DNA of 6,595 nt from Desulfobacterales bacterium (lineage in GTDB: Bacteria > Desulfobacterota > Desulfobacteria > Desulfobacterales > ETH-SRB1). The first letter of the stretch is position 1; every line of letters begins with the position of its first letter. Where the stretch lies: NCBI GenBank assembly GCA_030017395.1, contig JASEIZ010000117.1, forward strand, positions 1 through 6,595, written 5' to 3'. Positions 1 through 5,991 of the stretch are shown here, piece after piece. The translations under genes were made by a program, and so were the position numbers. The notes beneath the pieces were generated by a model, which saw only the letters and a program-made list of their open reading frames with translations, did not search any database and was not told where the DNA came from.

Positions 1-335
1 CATTTTCTTCGCCTAAAGGCGAGGGGTTTCAACCATCCCCGAAAGGGACACTAAGCGCTTTTTTTATGCTTATCGGTTATAATGTAACAGTTTTATGGCA
101 CTGTCAATGGTAGGTTTTGAAAAATTCAGTCAATGTTTCACCCTATCCTATGTGTTCCCTGAATCCTGCAATCAATTTCCTGAAACTATCAGAATGATGC
201 CGTTATTTACCATTGCCTCCATGACGACTTTTCCTGTTTCTTAAAAAAGGCTTGATAAAAAGTTAAAGGAAATTTAAAGATTTGTTTAATCAGCTCTTGG
301 TTTGTGAAAGACAGATTAAATGAGGTAAAATTTTA
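1..335. other. Gene-free left edge with small hairpins
   Basis: No convincing gene is visible here. The first 60 bases hold a perfect small hairpin (TCGCC-TAAA-GGCGA, 9-22), a CCC-GAAA-GGG stem (38-47), and an AAGCGCTT palindrome followed by a run of T (53-65). GGGACA at 45-50 matches the GGGACA-type motif lying upstream of both transposase relics in this window, so this edge could be the remnant of a similar element or the 3' flank of a gene outside the window. From 61 to 320 the sequence is AT-rich and has no long reading frame. It must contain the promoter of the glycosyltransferase. TTGATA (252-257) with an AT-rich stretch at 273-279 is a possible but weak match. Confidence 0.4.
322..326 (+). 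promoter_or_regulatory. Ribosome binding site of the glycosyltransferase
   Basis: GAGGT lies nine bases before the ATG at 336. This is good spacing and supports that start codon. Confidence 0.7.
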
Positions 336-1598
336 ATGGGAAAAAATATCGGGTTTGTTTCAACGCGTTTTGCGGGAACAGACGGGGTTACATTAGAATC
401 AAGCAAATGGGCACAGGTTATAAGAAAAAGCGGGCATTCCTGTTTCTGGTTTGGCGGTGAACTGGACAGAAATCCTCAAAACAGCTTTCTGGTTCCTGAA
501 GCTTTTTTTAAGCATAAAGATAATCAATGGATCAACGACCAGATTCTTGGTAAAAACAGAAGAAGTCGCGCTGTTACTGAAGCAATCCATTCCTCAAGAT
601 CTTTTTTAAAGACAGAACTCTATGAATTCATAAAAAAATCCAAAATCGACATGCTGATCGCCGAAAATGCTTTAACCATTCCCCTGCATGTTCCTCTTGG
701 GCTGGCTTTAACGGAAATTATTGCTGAAACTCAGATTCCGACTATTGCTCATCATCACGATTTCTACTGGGAAAGAATACGTTTTACAGTCAATGCAGTG
801 AACGACTATATCCGTATGGCATTTCCGCCTACTCTGTCTAATGTTGAACACGTGGTAATTAACTCTGCTGCCAAGGAAGAACTGGCTCTTCGTACCGGAA
901 TTTCGTCAACCATTATTCCTAATGTGGTAGATTTTGAAAATCCACCCTTTGTGGATGAAAAACACACAGAAGATTTCCGTAATAAAATTGGATTAAAGCC
1001 GGAAGATGTTATGATTTTGCAACCCTCCAGGGTTGTTCAGCGAAAAGGGATAGAACATGCCATTGAACTTGTTCACGAATTGAAAGACCCACGCTATAAG
1101 CTCGTAATATCACACGAAGCAGGAGATGAAGGATTTGAATATGCTGAATGGCTTGTAGAAAACGCAAAAGATCGCGGGGTAGACCTTCGCCTGTTTGATA
1201 CCGGTATGGCTGATCCGGCCAACGATGGGCTCAAAAATCCCAATCAATATTCGCTGTGGGATATTTATCCTCATGCTGATTTTATCACTTATCCCAGCTT
1301 GTATGAAGGATTCGGGAATGCCTTTCTCGAAGCCATTTACTTTAAAAAACCCATGCTGGTAAACCGTTATGCCACCTTTGTAAGAGATATAGAGCCAAAG
1401 GGTTTTGACCTGATAGTTATGGATGGATTTCTCACCAAAAGAACAGTCCAAAAAGTAAGAGAAATTATTGAATCACCTGAAAAAAAAGCAGAAATGGTAA
1501 ATCACAATTACAAAATTGCCACCCGCTACTATTCTTATTCAGTGCTAAGAAAATGGCTTAATTCTCTTATAATAAATTTCTTTGGAATAGAGATATAG
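336..1598 (+). CDS. GT-B glycosyltransferase (GT4-like)
   Basis: A 420-residue protein that should transfer a sugar from a nucleotide-sugar donor to an unidentified acceptor, probably in the cytoplasm, since no signal peptide or membrane segment is seen. The N-terminal half begins with a beta strand and glycine-rich loop (IGFVSTRFAGTDGVTLE, residues 5-21) typical of GT-B enzymes, then HHHDFYWER (139-147) and PNVVDF (195-200) near the hinge. The C-terminal half has the donor-domain pattern: PSRVVQRKGIEHAIEL (230-245) and YEGFGNAFLEA (323-333), whose E324 and E332 form the E-x7-E motif of retaining GT4-type enzymes. Length is normal and the frame is intact. The nearest named family I can suggest is mannosylglucosylglycerate synthase-type GT4 enzymes, but this is recall without a search. 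The gene stands alone and converges on the lipoprotein gene, so no pathway context helps. Confidence 0.85.
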   Translation: MGKNIGFVSTRFAGTDGVTLESSKWAQVIRKSGHSCFWFGGELDRNPQNSFLVPEAFFKHKDNQWINDQILGKNRRSRAVTEAIHSSRSFLKTELYEFIKKSKIDMLIAENALTIPLHVPLGLALTEIIAETQIPTIAHHHDFYWERIRFTVNAVNDYIRMAFPPTLSNVEHVVINSAAKEELALRTGISSTIIPNVVDFENPPFVDEKHTEDFRNKIGLKPEDVMILQPSRVVQRKGIEHAIELVHELKDPRYKLVISHEAGDEGFEYAEWLVENAKDRGVDLRLFDTGMADPANDGLKNPNQYSLWDIYPHADFITYPSLYEGFGNAFLEAIYFKKPMLVNRYATFVRDIEPKGFDLIVMDGFLTKRTVQKVREIIESPEKKAEMVNHNYKIATRYYSYSVLRKWLNSLIINFFGIEI

Positions 1599-1633
1599 TG
1601 TGGAGACCTTTCTATAATATTTTTTTGCTGTTA

Positions 1634-2104
1634 CTAATCTGAAGAATCAATAAATTTTATCTTTTGTAATGGCAGATCGGGCGTATGAACAACAATCTGG
1701 TTGTCCTTTTCCATTTTTACGATGGTAGTGTCCCAGACCGAATACCAAATGCCTATCTGTTTGCCGGCAGCATCCAGAATCGATGAGCCAAAGGGGCTGA
1801 CAGGAAAATCGTATGTTTGGTTCATGCGATCGATCCAATTTTTAAGTTGTGTACTTGTGAGAGCTACCTCTTTCCACAGCTTGGAAGAAAGCTGATAGTG
1901 ACGATCTATTCCTATTATGGCATCTGGCTCGGTATCGGCGCCGCTGTAATAATACCTGTAATCTACAAGAATTTTGTATGTCTCAAAAACATGTGTAACA
2001 TCGCGGCTACCCCTGAGACTCCCATAGTTTGCGGTACAACCTAAAAAGGCGGTTTGAACAATCAGCATTAAAATGCCCGCACCTATTATATAAATCTTGC
2101 TCAT
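1634..2104 (-). CDS. Small predicted lipoprotein, unknown function
   Basis: A 156-residue protein with a lipoprotein signal peptide: a short N-region with Lys3, a hydrophobic core at about residues 4-19, and a lipobox ending Phe-Leu-Gly-Cys with the lipidated cysteine at residue 23. The mature part is predicted to be exported and lipid-anchored. It is soluble-looking, rich in aromatic residues and short of cysteine. I recognise no domain. GGAGG (2117-2121) lies 12 bases before the ATG at 2104, a rather long gap. A TTG three residues earlier (2113) is only 3 bases from it, which is too close, so I prefer the ATG. TATGAT (2135-2140 on this strand) could be a -10 box, but no good -35 is seen. 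It lies between the convergent glycosyltransferase and a gene fragment. Confidence 0.65.
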   Translation of the reverse strand: MSKIYIIGAGILMLIVQTAFLGCTANYGSLRGSRDVTHVFETYKILVDYRYYYSGADTEPDAIIGIDRHYQLSSKLWKEVALTSTQLKNWIDRMNQTYDFPVSPFGSSILDAAGKQIGIWYSVWDTTIVKMEKDNQIVVHTPDLPLQKIKFIDSSD

Positions 2105-2166
2105 GTTTTTCAAAAGCCTCCATTATTTATCATACAAAATTAATTACATATAAACCGGCATTCCTG

Positions 2167-2350
2167 TTAATAGTTGTGCAGATCTATACCCATCTTCTCA
2201 AATGTGGGTTTTAAATAATTCATCGCGATAGTCTGGTGTGCTTTTACCGCCTCCTGAAAACAGAACCAACCTGTTTTTTCCTTGTCCACGCCATCCTGCC
2301 AGAAATATTTATCCTGAAGAATGTTGAACGTAGAGGCAAGCCCTTTCTTT
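2167..2350 (-). pseudogene. 3' fragment of an unrecognised gene, cut at repeat A
   Basis: The last 60 or so codons of a gene on the minus strand, ending with LHNY and a stop at 2167. The peptide looks like a real C-terminus (for example DKYFWQDGVDKEKTGWFCF and AHQTIAMNYLKPTFEKMGI). The amphipathic final helix faintly recalls C-terminal ends of flavodoxin-fold reductases, but I do not assign it. Upstream, the reading frame runs straight into the palindromic repeat at 2349-2401. The frame continues through the repeat to a TTG at 2400 (77 codons in all), but that part is repeat sequence, and no ribosome binding site precedes it. I therefore read this as a gene that lost its 5' part when the repeat arrived or recombined. 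Translation from the TTG inside the repeat cannot be excluded. Confidence 0.5.
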
Positions 2351-2401
2351 GAACTGAACAGCGAGTGCCATTCCCCGCTGCCTGTGGCGGGAAGTTTCAA
2401 T
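2349..2401 (-). repeat. Palindromic repeat, copy A (extended form)
   Basis: Read on the minus strand it starts ATTGAAACTTCCCGCC, has the loop ACAGGC, then AGCGGGGAATGGCACTCGC and TGTTCAGTTCAA. It matches copy D (6260-6312) over its whole length apart from a few substitutions and an extra base in the tail. The core is a CCCGC/GCGGG stem, and the far end carries the shared GCTCGCTGTTCAGTTC-type tail. One end supplies the stop codon of the methyltransferase and the other abuts a truncated gene. Confidence 0.8.
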
Positions 2402-2945
2402 CGTTTTTAAGAACAGCAGACCTGCTAAAACTTAAGCACGGGGTTTCACAAAGATTCAGGCCTGATTCTTGAGCTGAAAACAGAATCTCCTGGAAGCGCT
2501 TTAATGAAACATGGAGCTTAGGTTCGGCAACAAGAATCCTTCCGTTTGACTTGAGACATGAACAAATTTGACGAAAGAATTTGTTTGTATCGGAAACTTC
2601 ATGCACCATCCAAAAGGCAAGGATGAAATCAACAGTGGTCTCTACTCCAAGATTATTAAGTTCATTTTTATGAATACAGATTCTATCTGAACATCCCGCT
2701 TTTTCAGCTCGTTTCTTCAATATGTTCAGCATTTCCGGCTGAACATCAGTGGCAATGACACAACACTTATCACCGACAAGCTTAGCAAGACCAATGGAAA
2801 AGAATCCCATCCCACAGCCGACATCCAAAACCGTCATGCCTTTGACTACATATGAACCGAACATTTTCTCGGGATTGTGAAAAAAGCGCCGAAAAGGGTT
2901 GTCAAATGTGTATGATAACCACCAGGGGCAAATATGGCTGCCCAT
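2397..2945 (-). CDS. Class I SAM-dependent methyltransferase
   Basis: A 182-residue cytoplasmic methyltransferase; the substrate is unknown. The N-terminus HICPWWLSYTFDNPFRRFFHNPEKM (residues 4-28) is a signature of a family of small anaerobe methyltransferases. Next come motif I VLDVGCGMGFFSIG (39-52), which binds S-adenosylmethionine, an acidic end of beta-2 (ATDVQPEML, about 65-73), DFILAFWMVHEV (about 106-117) and LKSNGRILVAEPK (about 131-143). Length is normal for the family. The last residues (SRSAVLKND) are close to the expected end, but the TGA stop lies within repeat A, so a few terminal residues may be replaced. GGAGGG (2954-2959) is eight bases before the ATG and fixes the start. 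Upstream on this strand lie repeat B and the transposase relic, so the gene is probably transcribed alone. Confidence 0.85.
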   Translation of the reverse strand: MGSHICPWWLSYTFDNPFRRFFHNPEKMFGSYVVKGMTVLDVGCGMGFFSIGLAKLVGDKCCVIATDVQPEMLNILKKRAEKAGCSDRICIHKNELNNLGVETTVDFILAFWMVHEVSDTNKFFRQICSCLKSNGRILVAEPKLHVSLKRFQEILFSAQESGLNLCETPCLSFSRSAVLKND

Positions 2946-2953
2946 ACAAAGAG

Positions 2954-2959
2954 CCCTCC
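2954..2959 (-). promoter_or_regulatory. Ribosome binding site of the methyltransferase
   Basis: GGAGGG on the minus strand, eight bases before the ATG at 2945. It overlaps one arm of a 7-bp inverted repeat (CCATAAA...TTTATGG, 2957-2972), which could partly hide it in the mRNA. Confidence 0.7.
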
Positions 2960-3005
2960 ATAAAAATTTATGGTTTTTGATGAATATGCTCTGTTTTGCT
3001 TTGCT

Positions 3006-3045
3006 CCGACAAGCTGTGGAAAATGCGCTCGCTATTGCAGTTCGA
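3006..3045 (+). repeat. Palindromic repeat, copy B (degenerate)
   Basis: Aligns with copy D from its loop onwards. It reads CCGACAAGCTGTGG, then AAAATGCGCTCGCTATTG and CAGTTCGA, against CCGCAAGCAGCGGGG, AATGCGCTCGCTGTT and CAGTTCAA in copy D. The 12-mer AATGCGCTCGCT is identical. The first arm of the hairpin is lost. It lies 39 bases beyond the stop codon of the transposase relic, the usual place for a RAYT-linked repeat. An isolated GGGGAGCTTAG at 3055-3065 may be a displaced piece of the other arm. Confidence 0.6.
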
Positions 3046-3083
3046 AGAAATTATGGGGAGCTTAGTGCGTCTAACTTATCAAC

Positions 3084-3715
3084 TTATTTAGCGGTTAGCA
3101 AATATTTCTTAGCTTTTGCCAGCTTCTCGCCTCGAATTACCGATTTACATATGGCCTGTACAAATATATTCAGCAAAGGAGAAAGAGATATCATTGTGAC
3201 ACCCAGTTCTCTCACAGCCCAGTAGCATAAAAGACTGCGAGCATGAACTGTCTCCCTATGCCTTCCGGAAGCTCATACATGCTCTTGCTTAATGCCCAAA
3301 ACTTCGGCGACTCTGGCGGCAACTCTATCAACAGTAAAACCGCGGGATTGAATATCGTATTTTCTTTCTATCGCTTTCTTGGCTGTAACCAGAACGGTTT
3401 CAATAAAATAGACTTGTAGCGGTTCTGAAATAGGTGGCCGTATCTGCCGTGTTTGCGGTTAAACCAGAGCGCATATCCGGTCAAAAGCCGTTTAATGACT
3501 GTAAAAATGGAAACGTTGCTGGTTCTTAACAGCAAATGGTTGGGAATCAGCGCCCATGCATAGCAGTCTGTTTCCGTTTCTGTCAGGATATCACCGAGCC
3601 TGCTTAAGAAATTATCCCTGTCTGCATCGGCTTCAAATATTTGTCTTCTTTCAATCCCCCTTACAATGATATGGTGTAATGCTCCCGGAGCATCTATTCG
3701 TGATTTTCTCGGCAT
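3084..3715 (-). pseudogene. REP-associated tyrosine transposase (RAYT), decayed
   Basis: RAYTs are Y1/HUH single-strand nucleases related to IS200/IS605 TnpA that mobilise palindromic repeats. The N-terminus is typical (MPRKSRIDAPGALHHI, residues 1-16). Residues around GYALWFNRKHGRYGHLFQNR carry the expected motif with the likely catalytic tyrosine. There are three lesions. First, the HUH motif, normally PNHxHLLLR, reads PNHLLLR, so two residues including the second histidine are gone (near 3535). Second, at about 3398-3406 the frame jumps from RYKSIL directly to AKKAIERKYDIQSRGF, removing roughly 100-130 central residues and shifting frame. Third, TGA at 3273-3275 (EHV-stop-ASGRHRETV) sits where a TGG tryptophan is expected. 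The C-terminal helix-turn-helix part (HARSLLCYWAVRELG onward) remains readable to a TAA at 3084. The protein cannot be functional. Confidence 0.85.
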
Positions 3716-3750
3716 GTAATTCGAATAACATATCCCCAGAAAAGAAGCAG

Positions 3751-3775
3751 GTTCAATAGTTGAGTATGTCCCCTA
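3751..3775 (-). other. Upstream boundary motif of the RAYT element
   Basis: On the minus strand GGGGACATACTCAACTATTG lies about 40-60 bases before the transposase start. Immediately beyond it (3776 onward on the plus strand) the sequence switches to high G+C. A GGGACA motif also precedes the second RAYT fragment (6087-6092) on its coding strand. I infer that this marks the end of the mobile unit or its conserved leader. Confidence 0.4.
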
Positions 3776-3787
3776 TATACCTGCCGG

Positions 3788-4847
3788 TCACAGGCGGCGG
3801 CCACGACGTCCCGTGCGCTGGTTGGTTTTCTCTGAATTTCCCCATACGGGGTGACGTCTGGCAGCCAGACGCACGATGCGGCTACCCAACTCGCCGTAAG
3901 AGCATCCGCACACTTCGGCGGCACACGCAAAACTGGCATCGGAGGTAATGTCGGCGTTCGGGTTCACATCGAGCACGTACGGCTTGCCGTCGCGCAGCCT
4001 CAGATCGACGCGCCCGTAGTCTCGACAGCCGACCGCACTGTATGCCGCACAGCACAACATCTTCCACCGCGCGAAGTTCGTTCGCTGCCAGCGGCGCCGG
4101 GAGCAGTGTCTTGATGCCTTCGTAATGAACCGACCCGGACACGAACTTTGCGTCGTAAGTGCACAGCCGGTCGTGCACATCCTCGAACAGTGAGAAATCC
4201 ATTTCCGCCGCCGGCAGGACTTCTATCTTGCCATTGCCCCACAACGAGACGTGGAACTCGCGGCCGTCAATGAACTCTTCAACCAGGGCCGGTTGCTTAT
4301 AGGTATCGAGAACGTAACGAACACGCTCGACAAGTTCGTCGGGACCGGTGACCACCGCGTCACGCGTAATGCCTTCGCTCGCGTGCTCGTTCTCCAGTTT
4401 GACGATCGCCGGGAATGTTCCCCACTTACCGTGTTCCGGGCGGTGATAGACGCGCCAGGGCGGTGTCGAGATGCCCTGTTTCACCAGGAGTTCCTTGACT
4501 CGGGCCTTGTCCTGCGAAAGCTCCAGGGCTGCAGCATTGGACCCGGTAAAAACAAAACCTTGTCTCTCCAGTATCCTGGCGACCAGCCCTTCGCTGTGGC
4601 GAACGCCAGGAATACTCTCACACCAGTTGAAAACAATCCCGGATGACGGGTTGTGTGTCTCAAGGAGCGCTTCCAGCCGATGGTCATGGACATAGGCTAT
4701 CGTTGTCGGGTGACCGGTGTTTACAAGCGCTTCTCGCAACTGCCGGCATACAGACTGGGCATCCTCTCGCTCCGGTATCGTCCAGGCCGGATCGAGGTTG
4801 AAAAGCAGCGTGACCGGCAGCTCGCCGGCATCGACGTTAACAGGCAT
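3788..4847 (-). pseudogene. ATP-grasp ligase (D-Ala-D-Ala ligase superfamily), frameshifted
   Basis: ATP-grasp enzymes join a carboxylate to an amine through an acylphosphate. Numbered from the ATG at 4847 (preceded by GGAG, nine bases away), the first frame shows VTLLFNLDPAW (12-22), FVFTGSNAAALELSQDKARV (98-117) with the central-domain lysine, AIVKLENEHASEGI (147-160), ALVEEFIDGREFHVSL (187-202) and EVLPAAEMDF (209-218). Near 4046-4048 (about residue 268) the reading must move to another frame. It then continues with GCRDYGRVDLRLRDGKPYVLDVNPNADI, the catalytic metal- and ATP-binding RVDxR...DVNPN motif, to a stop at 3788. One missing base explains it: a restored codon would give VLCAAYSAVGCRDY. 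Total length (about 350 residues) is normal, apart from a basic tail that runs toward the RAYT boundary. Codons are strongly G/C-ending, unlike the neighbours. A sequencing error is the main alternative to a real pseudogene. ATG 4862 is a second possible start. Confidence 0.8.
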
Positions 4848-4864
4848 AGTACAGATCTCCATTC

Positions 4865-5026
4865 TCACGCGATTGCAGCGCCCCGCGATATCAGATCCGG
4901 ACCCAGGCGGTCGCATGAAGCAAAAATACGCGGTTCTCTCCTCAATATAATCTCGATCGCATCGATGCGGGGCAAACCCCGCACTATCGAGGAACCGTCA
5001 ACTTCCTTTATAATTTCCTCCAGAAC
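4865..5026 (-). pseudogene. 3' fragment of the gene upstream of the ATP-grasp gene
   Basis: An open frame of 53 codons with no start of its own, closed upstream by TAA at 5027-5029. It reads like a true protein end: EVDGSSIVRGLPRIDAIEII, then LRREPRIFASCDRLGPDLI and SRGAAIA-stop. Its TGA (4865-4867) is two bases before the ATG at 4862 and 17 bases before the ATG at 4847, the spacing of a translationally coupled operon. Composition is GC-rich like the ATP-grasp gene, so both probably arrived together. I do not recognise the family. ATP-grasp genes of this type often sit in small ligase operons, so a partner ligase or transferase is possible. The 7-bp hairpin TGCGGGG-CAAA-CCCCGCA (4966-4983) falls inside this coding frame. 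Confidence 0.45.
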
Positions 5027-5108
5027 TTACTCGAACCCGGAAACAGGTTCAGGATAGAGTAAATACACGAGGCAGTACTCGAAAACGTTGTAAGAAAGAC
5101 CTAAAGAA

Positions 5109-5173
5109 AACACCAAGGCTCACTGGCCTGAAGGGGCGCAGACCCTTGCGGTCCATGTGGAGCCGCTTGGGTT
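5109..5173. other. Long imperfect hairpin with bulges mainly on one arm
   Basis: AAC (5109-5111) pairs with GTT (5171-5173), CCAAG with CTTGG, GCT with AGC, CAC with GTG, TGG with CCA, CC with GG, and AAGGG (5131-5135) with CCCTT (5143-5147). That gives about 24 base pairs closing a 7-base loop. On the 3' arm single bases bulge out at 5152, 5156 and 5160, plus CG at 5164-5165; the 5' arm has one bulged A at 5112. Regular one-sided bulges and terminal AAC/GTT resemble folded integron attC sites, but the flanks do not fit the RYYYAAC/GTTRRRY consensus. It could instead be a structured RNA or a relic repeat. It lies about 190 bases downstream of higA, in a gene-free stretch (5027-5362). Confidence 0.4.
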
Positions 5174-5194
5174 ATGTAATTCTTTTGCGCTTAT

Positions 5195-5228
5195 CAATTC
5201 TATTTACCAAAGACAGAATATAGAATTG
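5195..5228. repeat. 9-bp inverted repeat
   Basis: CAATTCTAT (5195-5203) and ATAGAATTG (5220-5228) are perfect inverted copies with 16 bases between them, ending seven bases before palindrome C. AT-rich, without a following T-run on either strand. The function is unknown. Confidence 0.5.
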
Positions 5229-5234
5229 CAATCT

Positions 5235-5272
5235 ATTGAAGCTCCCCGCTGCTTGCGGCGGGGAGCTTCAAT
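5235..5272. repeat. Palindromic repeat, copy C (compact, perfect palindrome)
   Basis: Two perfect 15-base arms, ATTGAAGCTCCCCGC (5235-5249) and GCGGGGAGCTTCAAT (5258-5272), around the 8-base loop TGCTTGCG. The first arm is the same sequence that opens copies A and D. Instead of their GCTCGCTGTTCAGTTC tail, the second arm mirrors the first exactly. It is followed by TTTT on the plus strand. For higBA, which is read on the minus strand and ends at 5363, it could act as a distal terminator, although on that strand the base run after the hairpin is not T-rich. Confidence 0.85.
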
Positions 5273-5362
5273 TTTCTGTTGTTTCGATCTTCCAGGATAA
5301 AGTTTAACGAAGCTCACCAGCGAGCATTCAGCAAGCCCGGTGCAACGAAAATTATGTTGCTT

Positions 5363-5647
5363 CTACGCAGCAATAGGTTTTATATCATCAAAAACAGCCT
5401 GATTTATCTGGCTAAGCTCCCAGTTGTTTTGTAAGTTAAGCCAGAATAGAGGACTTCCTCCTAAGGCCTTTGAAAGCTTCATTGCCATTTCAGCACTCAA
5501 GCCTCTTTTGCCCCTGCATATTTCATTAATCGTCTTCGGCAAAACTCCTAAATGTTTTGCTAGAGCGGATTGGGTAAGCCCGATCTCCTCTAGTTCATCC
5601 TTCAGTACTTCCCCAGGATGAACAGGCGTAAAATGTGTTTTATTCAT
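5363..5647 (-). CDS. higA: HigA-family antitoxin (XRE helix-turn-helix)
   Basis: A 94-residue DNA-binding antitoxin that should neutralise HigB and repress the operon. The N-terminal PVHPGEVLKDEL (8-19) is the signature of the HigA/VapI group. The helix-turn-helix spans about residues 25-44 (TQSALAKHLGV, then KTINEICRGKRGLS), and the C-terminal SPLFWLNLQNNWEL (65-78) is the family tail. I choose the ATG at 5647 because AAGGA (5656-5660) is eight bases before it. The ATG at 5656 overlaps that site and would leave no spacing. It follows higB by 19 bases on the same strand, the toxin-first order typical of higBA, and shares its promoter. Intact and of normal length. Confidence 0.9.
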   Translation of the reverse strand: MNKTHFTPVHPGEVLKDELEEIGLTQSALAKHLGVLPKTINEICRGKRGLSAEMAMKLSKALGGSPLFWLNLQNNWELSQINQAVFDDIKPIAA

Positions 5648-5666
5648 TTCATGCATCCTTCATGCC

Positions 5667-5963
5667 TTAATGATAGTCAACAATTTCGACATCCAGTGCG
5701 TTTTCTTTTTGCCATCTAAAGCAGATACGGTACTGATTATTTATTCGAATGCTGTACTGACCCTTTACGTCACCCCTCAATCTTTCAAAACGATTTCCCG
5801 GGATTTCTTGAAGGTCTTGCATTGAGGCCACAGCGCCTAAGCGAGCCAGTTCGATCTGCGCTCTTCTGTGTAATTCCTTTGGCAGAATTTTGAGAGCCTC
5901 CTTAGAAGTCCTACCGTAATTGATGTTTTCAGCGCCTTTATTTTTAAAACTTCGTATGGCCAT
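5667..5963 (-). CDS. higB: HigB-family toxin (RelE/ParE-fold mRNA endonuclease)
   Basis: A 98-residue toxin of the HigB group, known to cut mRNA on the ribosome. Signature parts are IRSFKNKG (3-10), LARLGAVASMQDL (39-51), RFERLRGDVKGQYSIRINNQ (58-77) with the conserved basic and aromatic residues, YRICFRW (78-84) and the ending VEIVDYH (92-98). The frame is open further upstream, to ATGs at 6020 and 5996. However, the promoter -10 box (5992-5997) contains the 5996 ATG, and the 6020 ATG lies at the -35, so neither can be in the transcript. ATG 5963 is the first transcribed start, has AGG eight bases before it (5972-5974), and gives the usual family N-terminus. It lies upstream of higA in one operon. 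Confidence 0.9.
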   Translation of the reverse strand: MAIRSFKNKGAENINYGRTSKEALKILPKELHRRAQIELARLGAVASMQDLQEIPGNRFERLRGDVKGQYSIRINNQYRICFRWQKENALDVEIVDYH

Positions 5964-5991
5964 TCTTAATACCTGAAAGAGTTGATGGTCT

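Noticed and set aside
96..101. TGGCAC as a sigma-54 -24 element
   Set aside because: No GC or TTGC element at the required distance follows it, and the next gene starts 235 bases away.
186..233. Small minus-strand frame ending MVNNGIILIVSGN in the left intergenic region
   Set aside because: About 22 codons bounded by stops, with no supporting domain or clear ribosome binding site. It could be a chance frame.
1594..1626. Terminator after the glycosyltransferase (TATAG...CTATA with a T-run)
   Set aside because: The stem is only five AT-rich pairs around a 13-base loop, too weak despite seven T residues.
2899..3225. 108-codon plus-strand open frame
   Set aside because: It overlaps the methyltransferase start, repeat B and the well-supported C-terminal part of the RAYT relic on the other strand. 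It has no ribosome binding site and no recognisable domain.
4962..4990. Strong hairpin TGCGGGG-CAAA-CCCCGCA as a terminator
   Set aside because: It lies within the coding frame of the minus-strand fragment (codons for VRGLPR) and has no T-run on either side.
4251..5057. Plus-strand open frames in the GC-rich block
   Set aside because: They are opposite-strand shadows of the ATP-grasp gene and of the fragment upstream of it. All recognisable motifs are on the minus strand.
5302..5345. GTTTAAC (5303-5309) as an attC R-box, and GCGAGCATTC as another repeat copy
   Set aside because: There is no complementary partner at attC distance, and the match to the repeat tail (AGCGAGC-ATTC with gaps) is too short to claim a copy.
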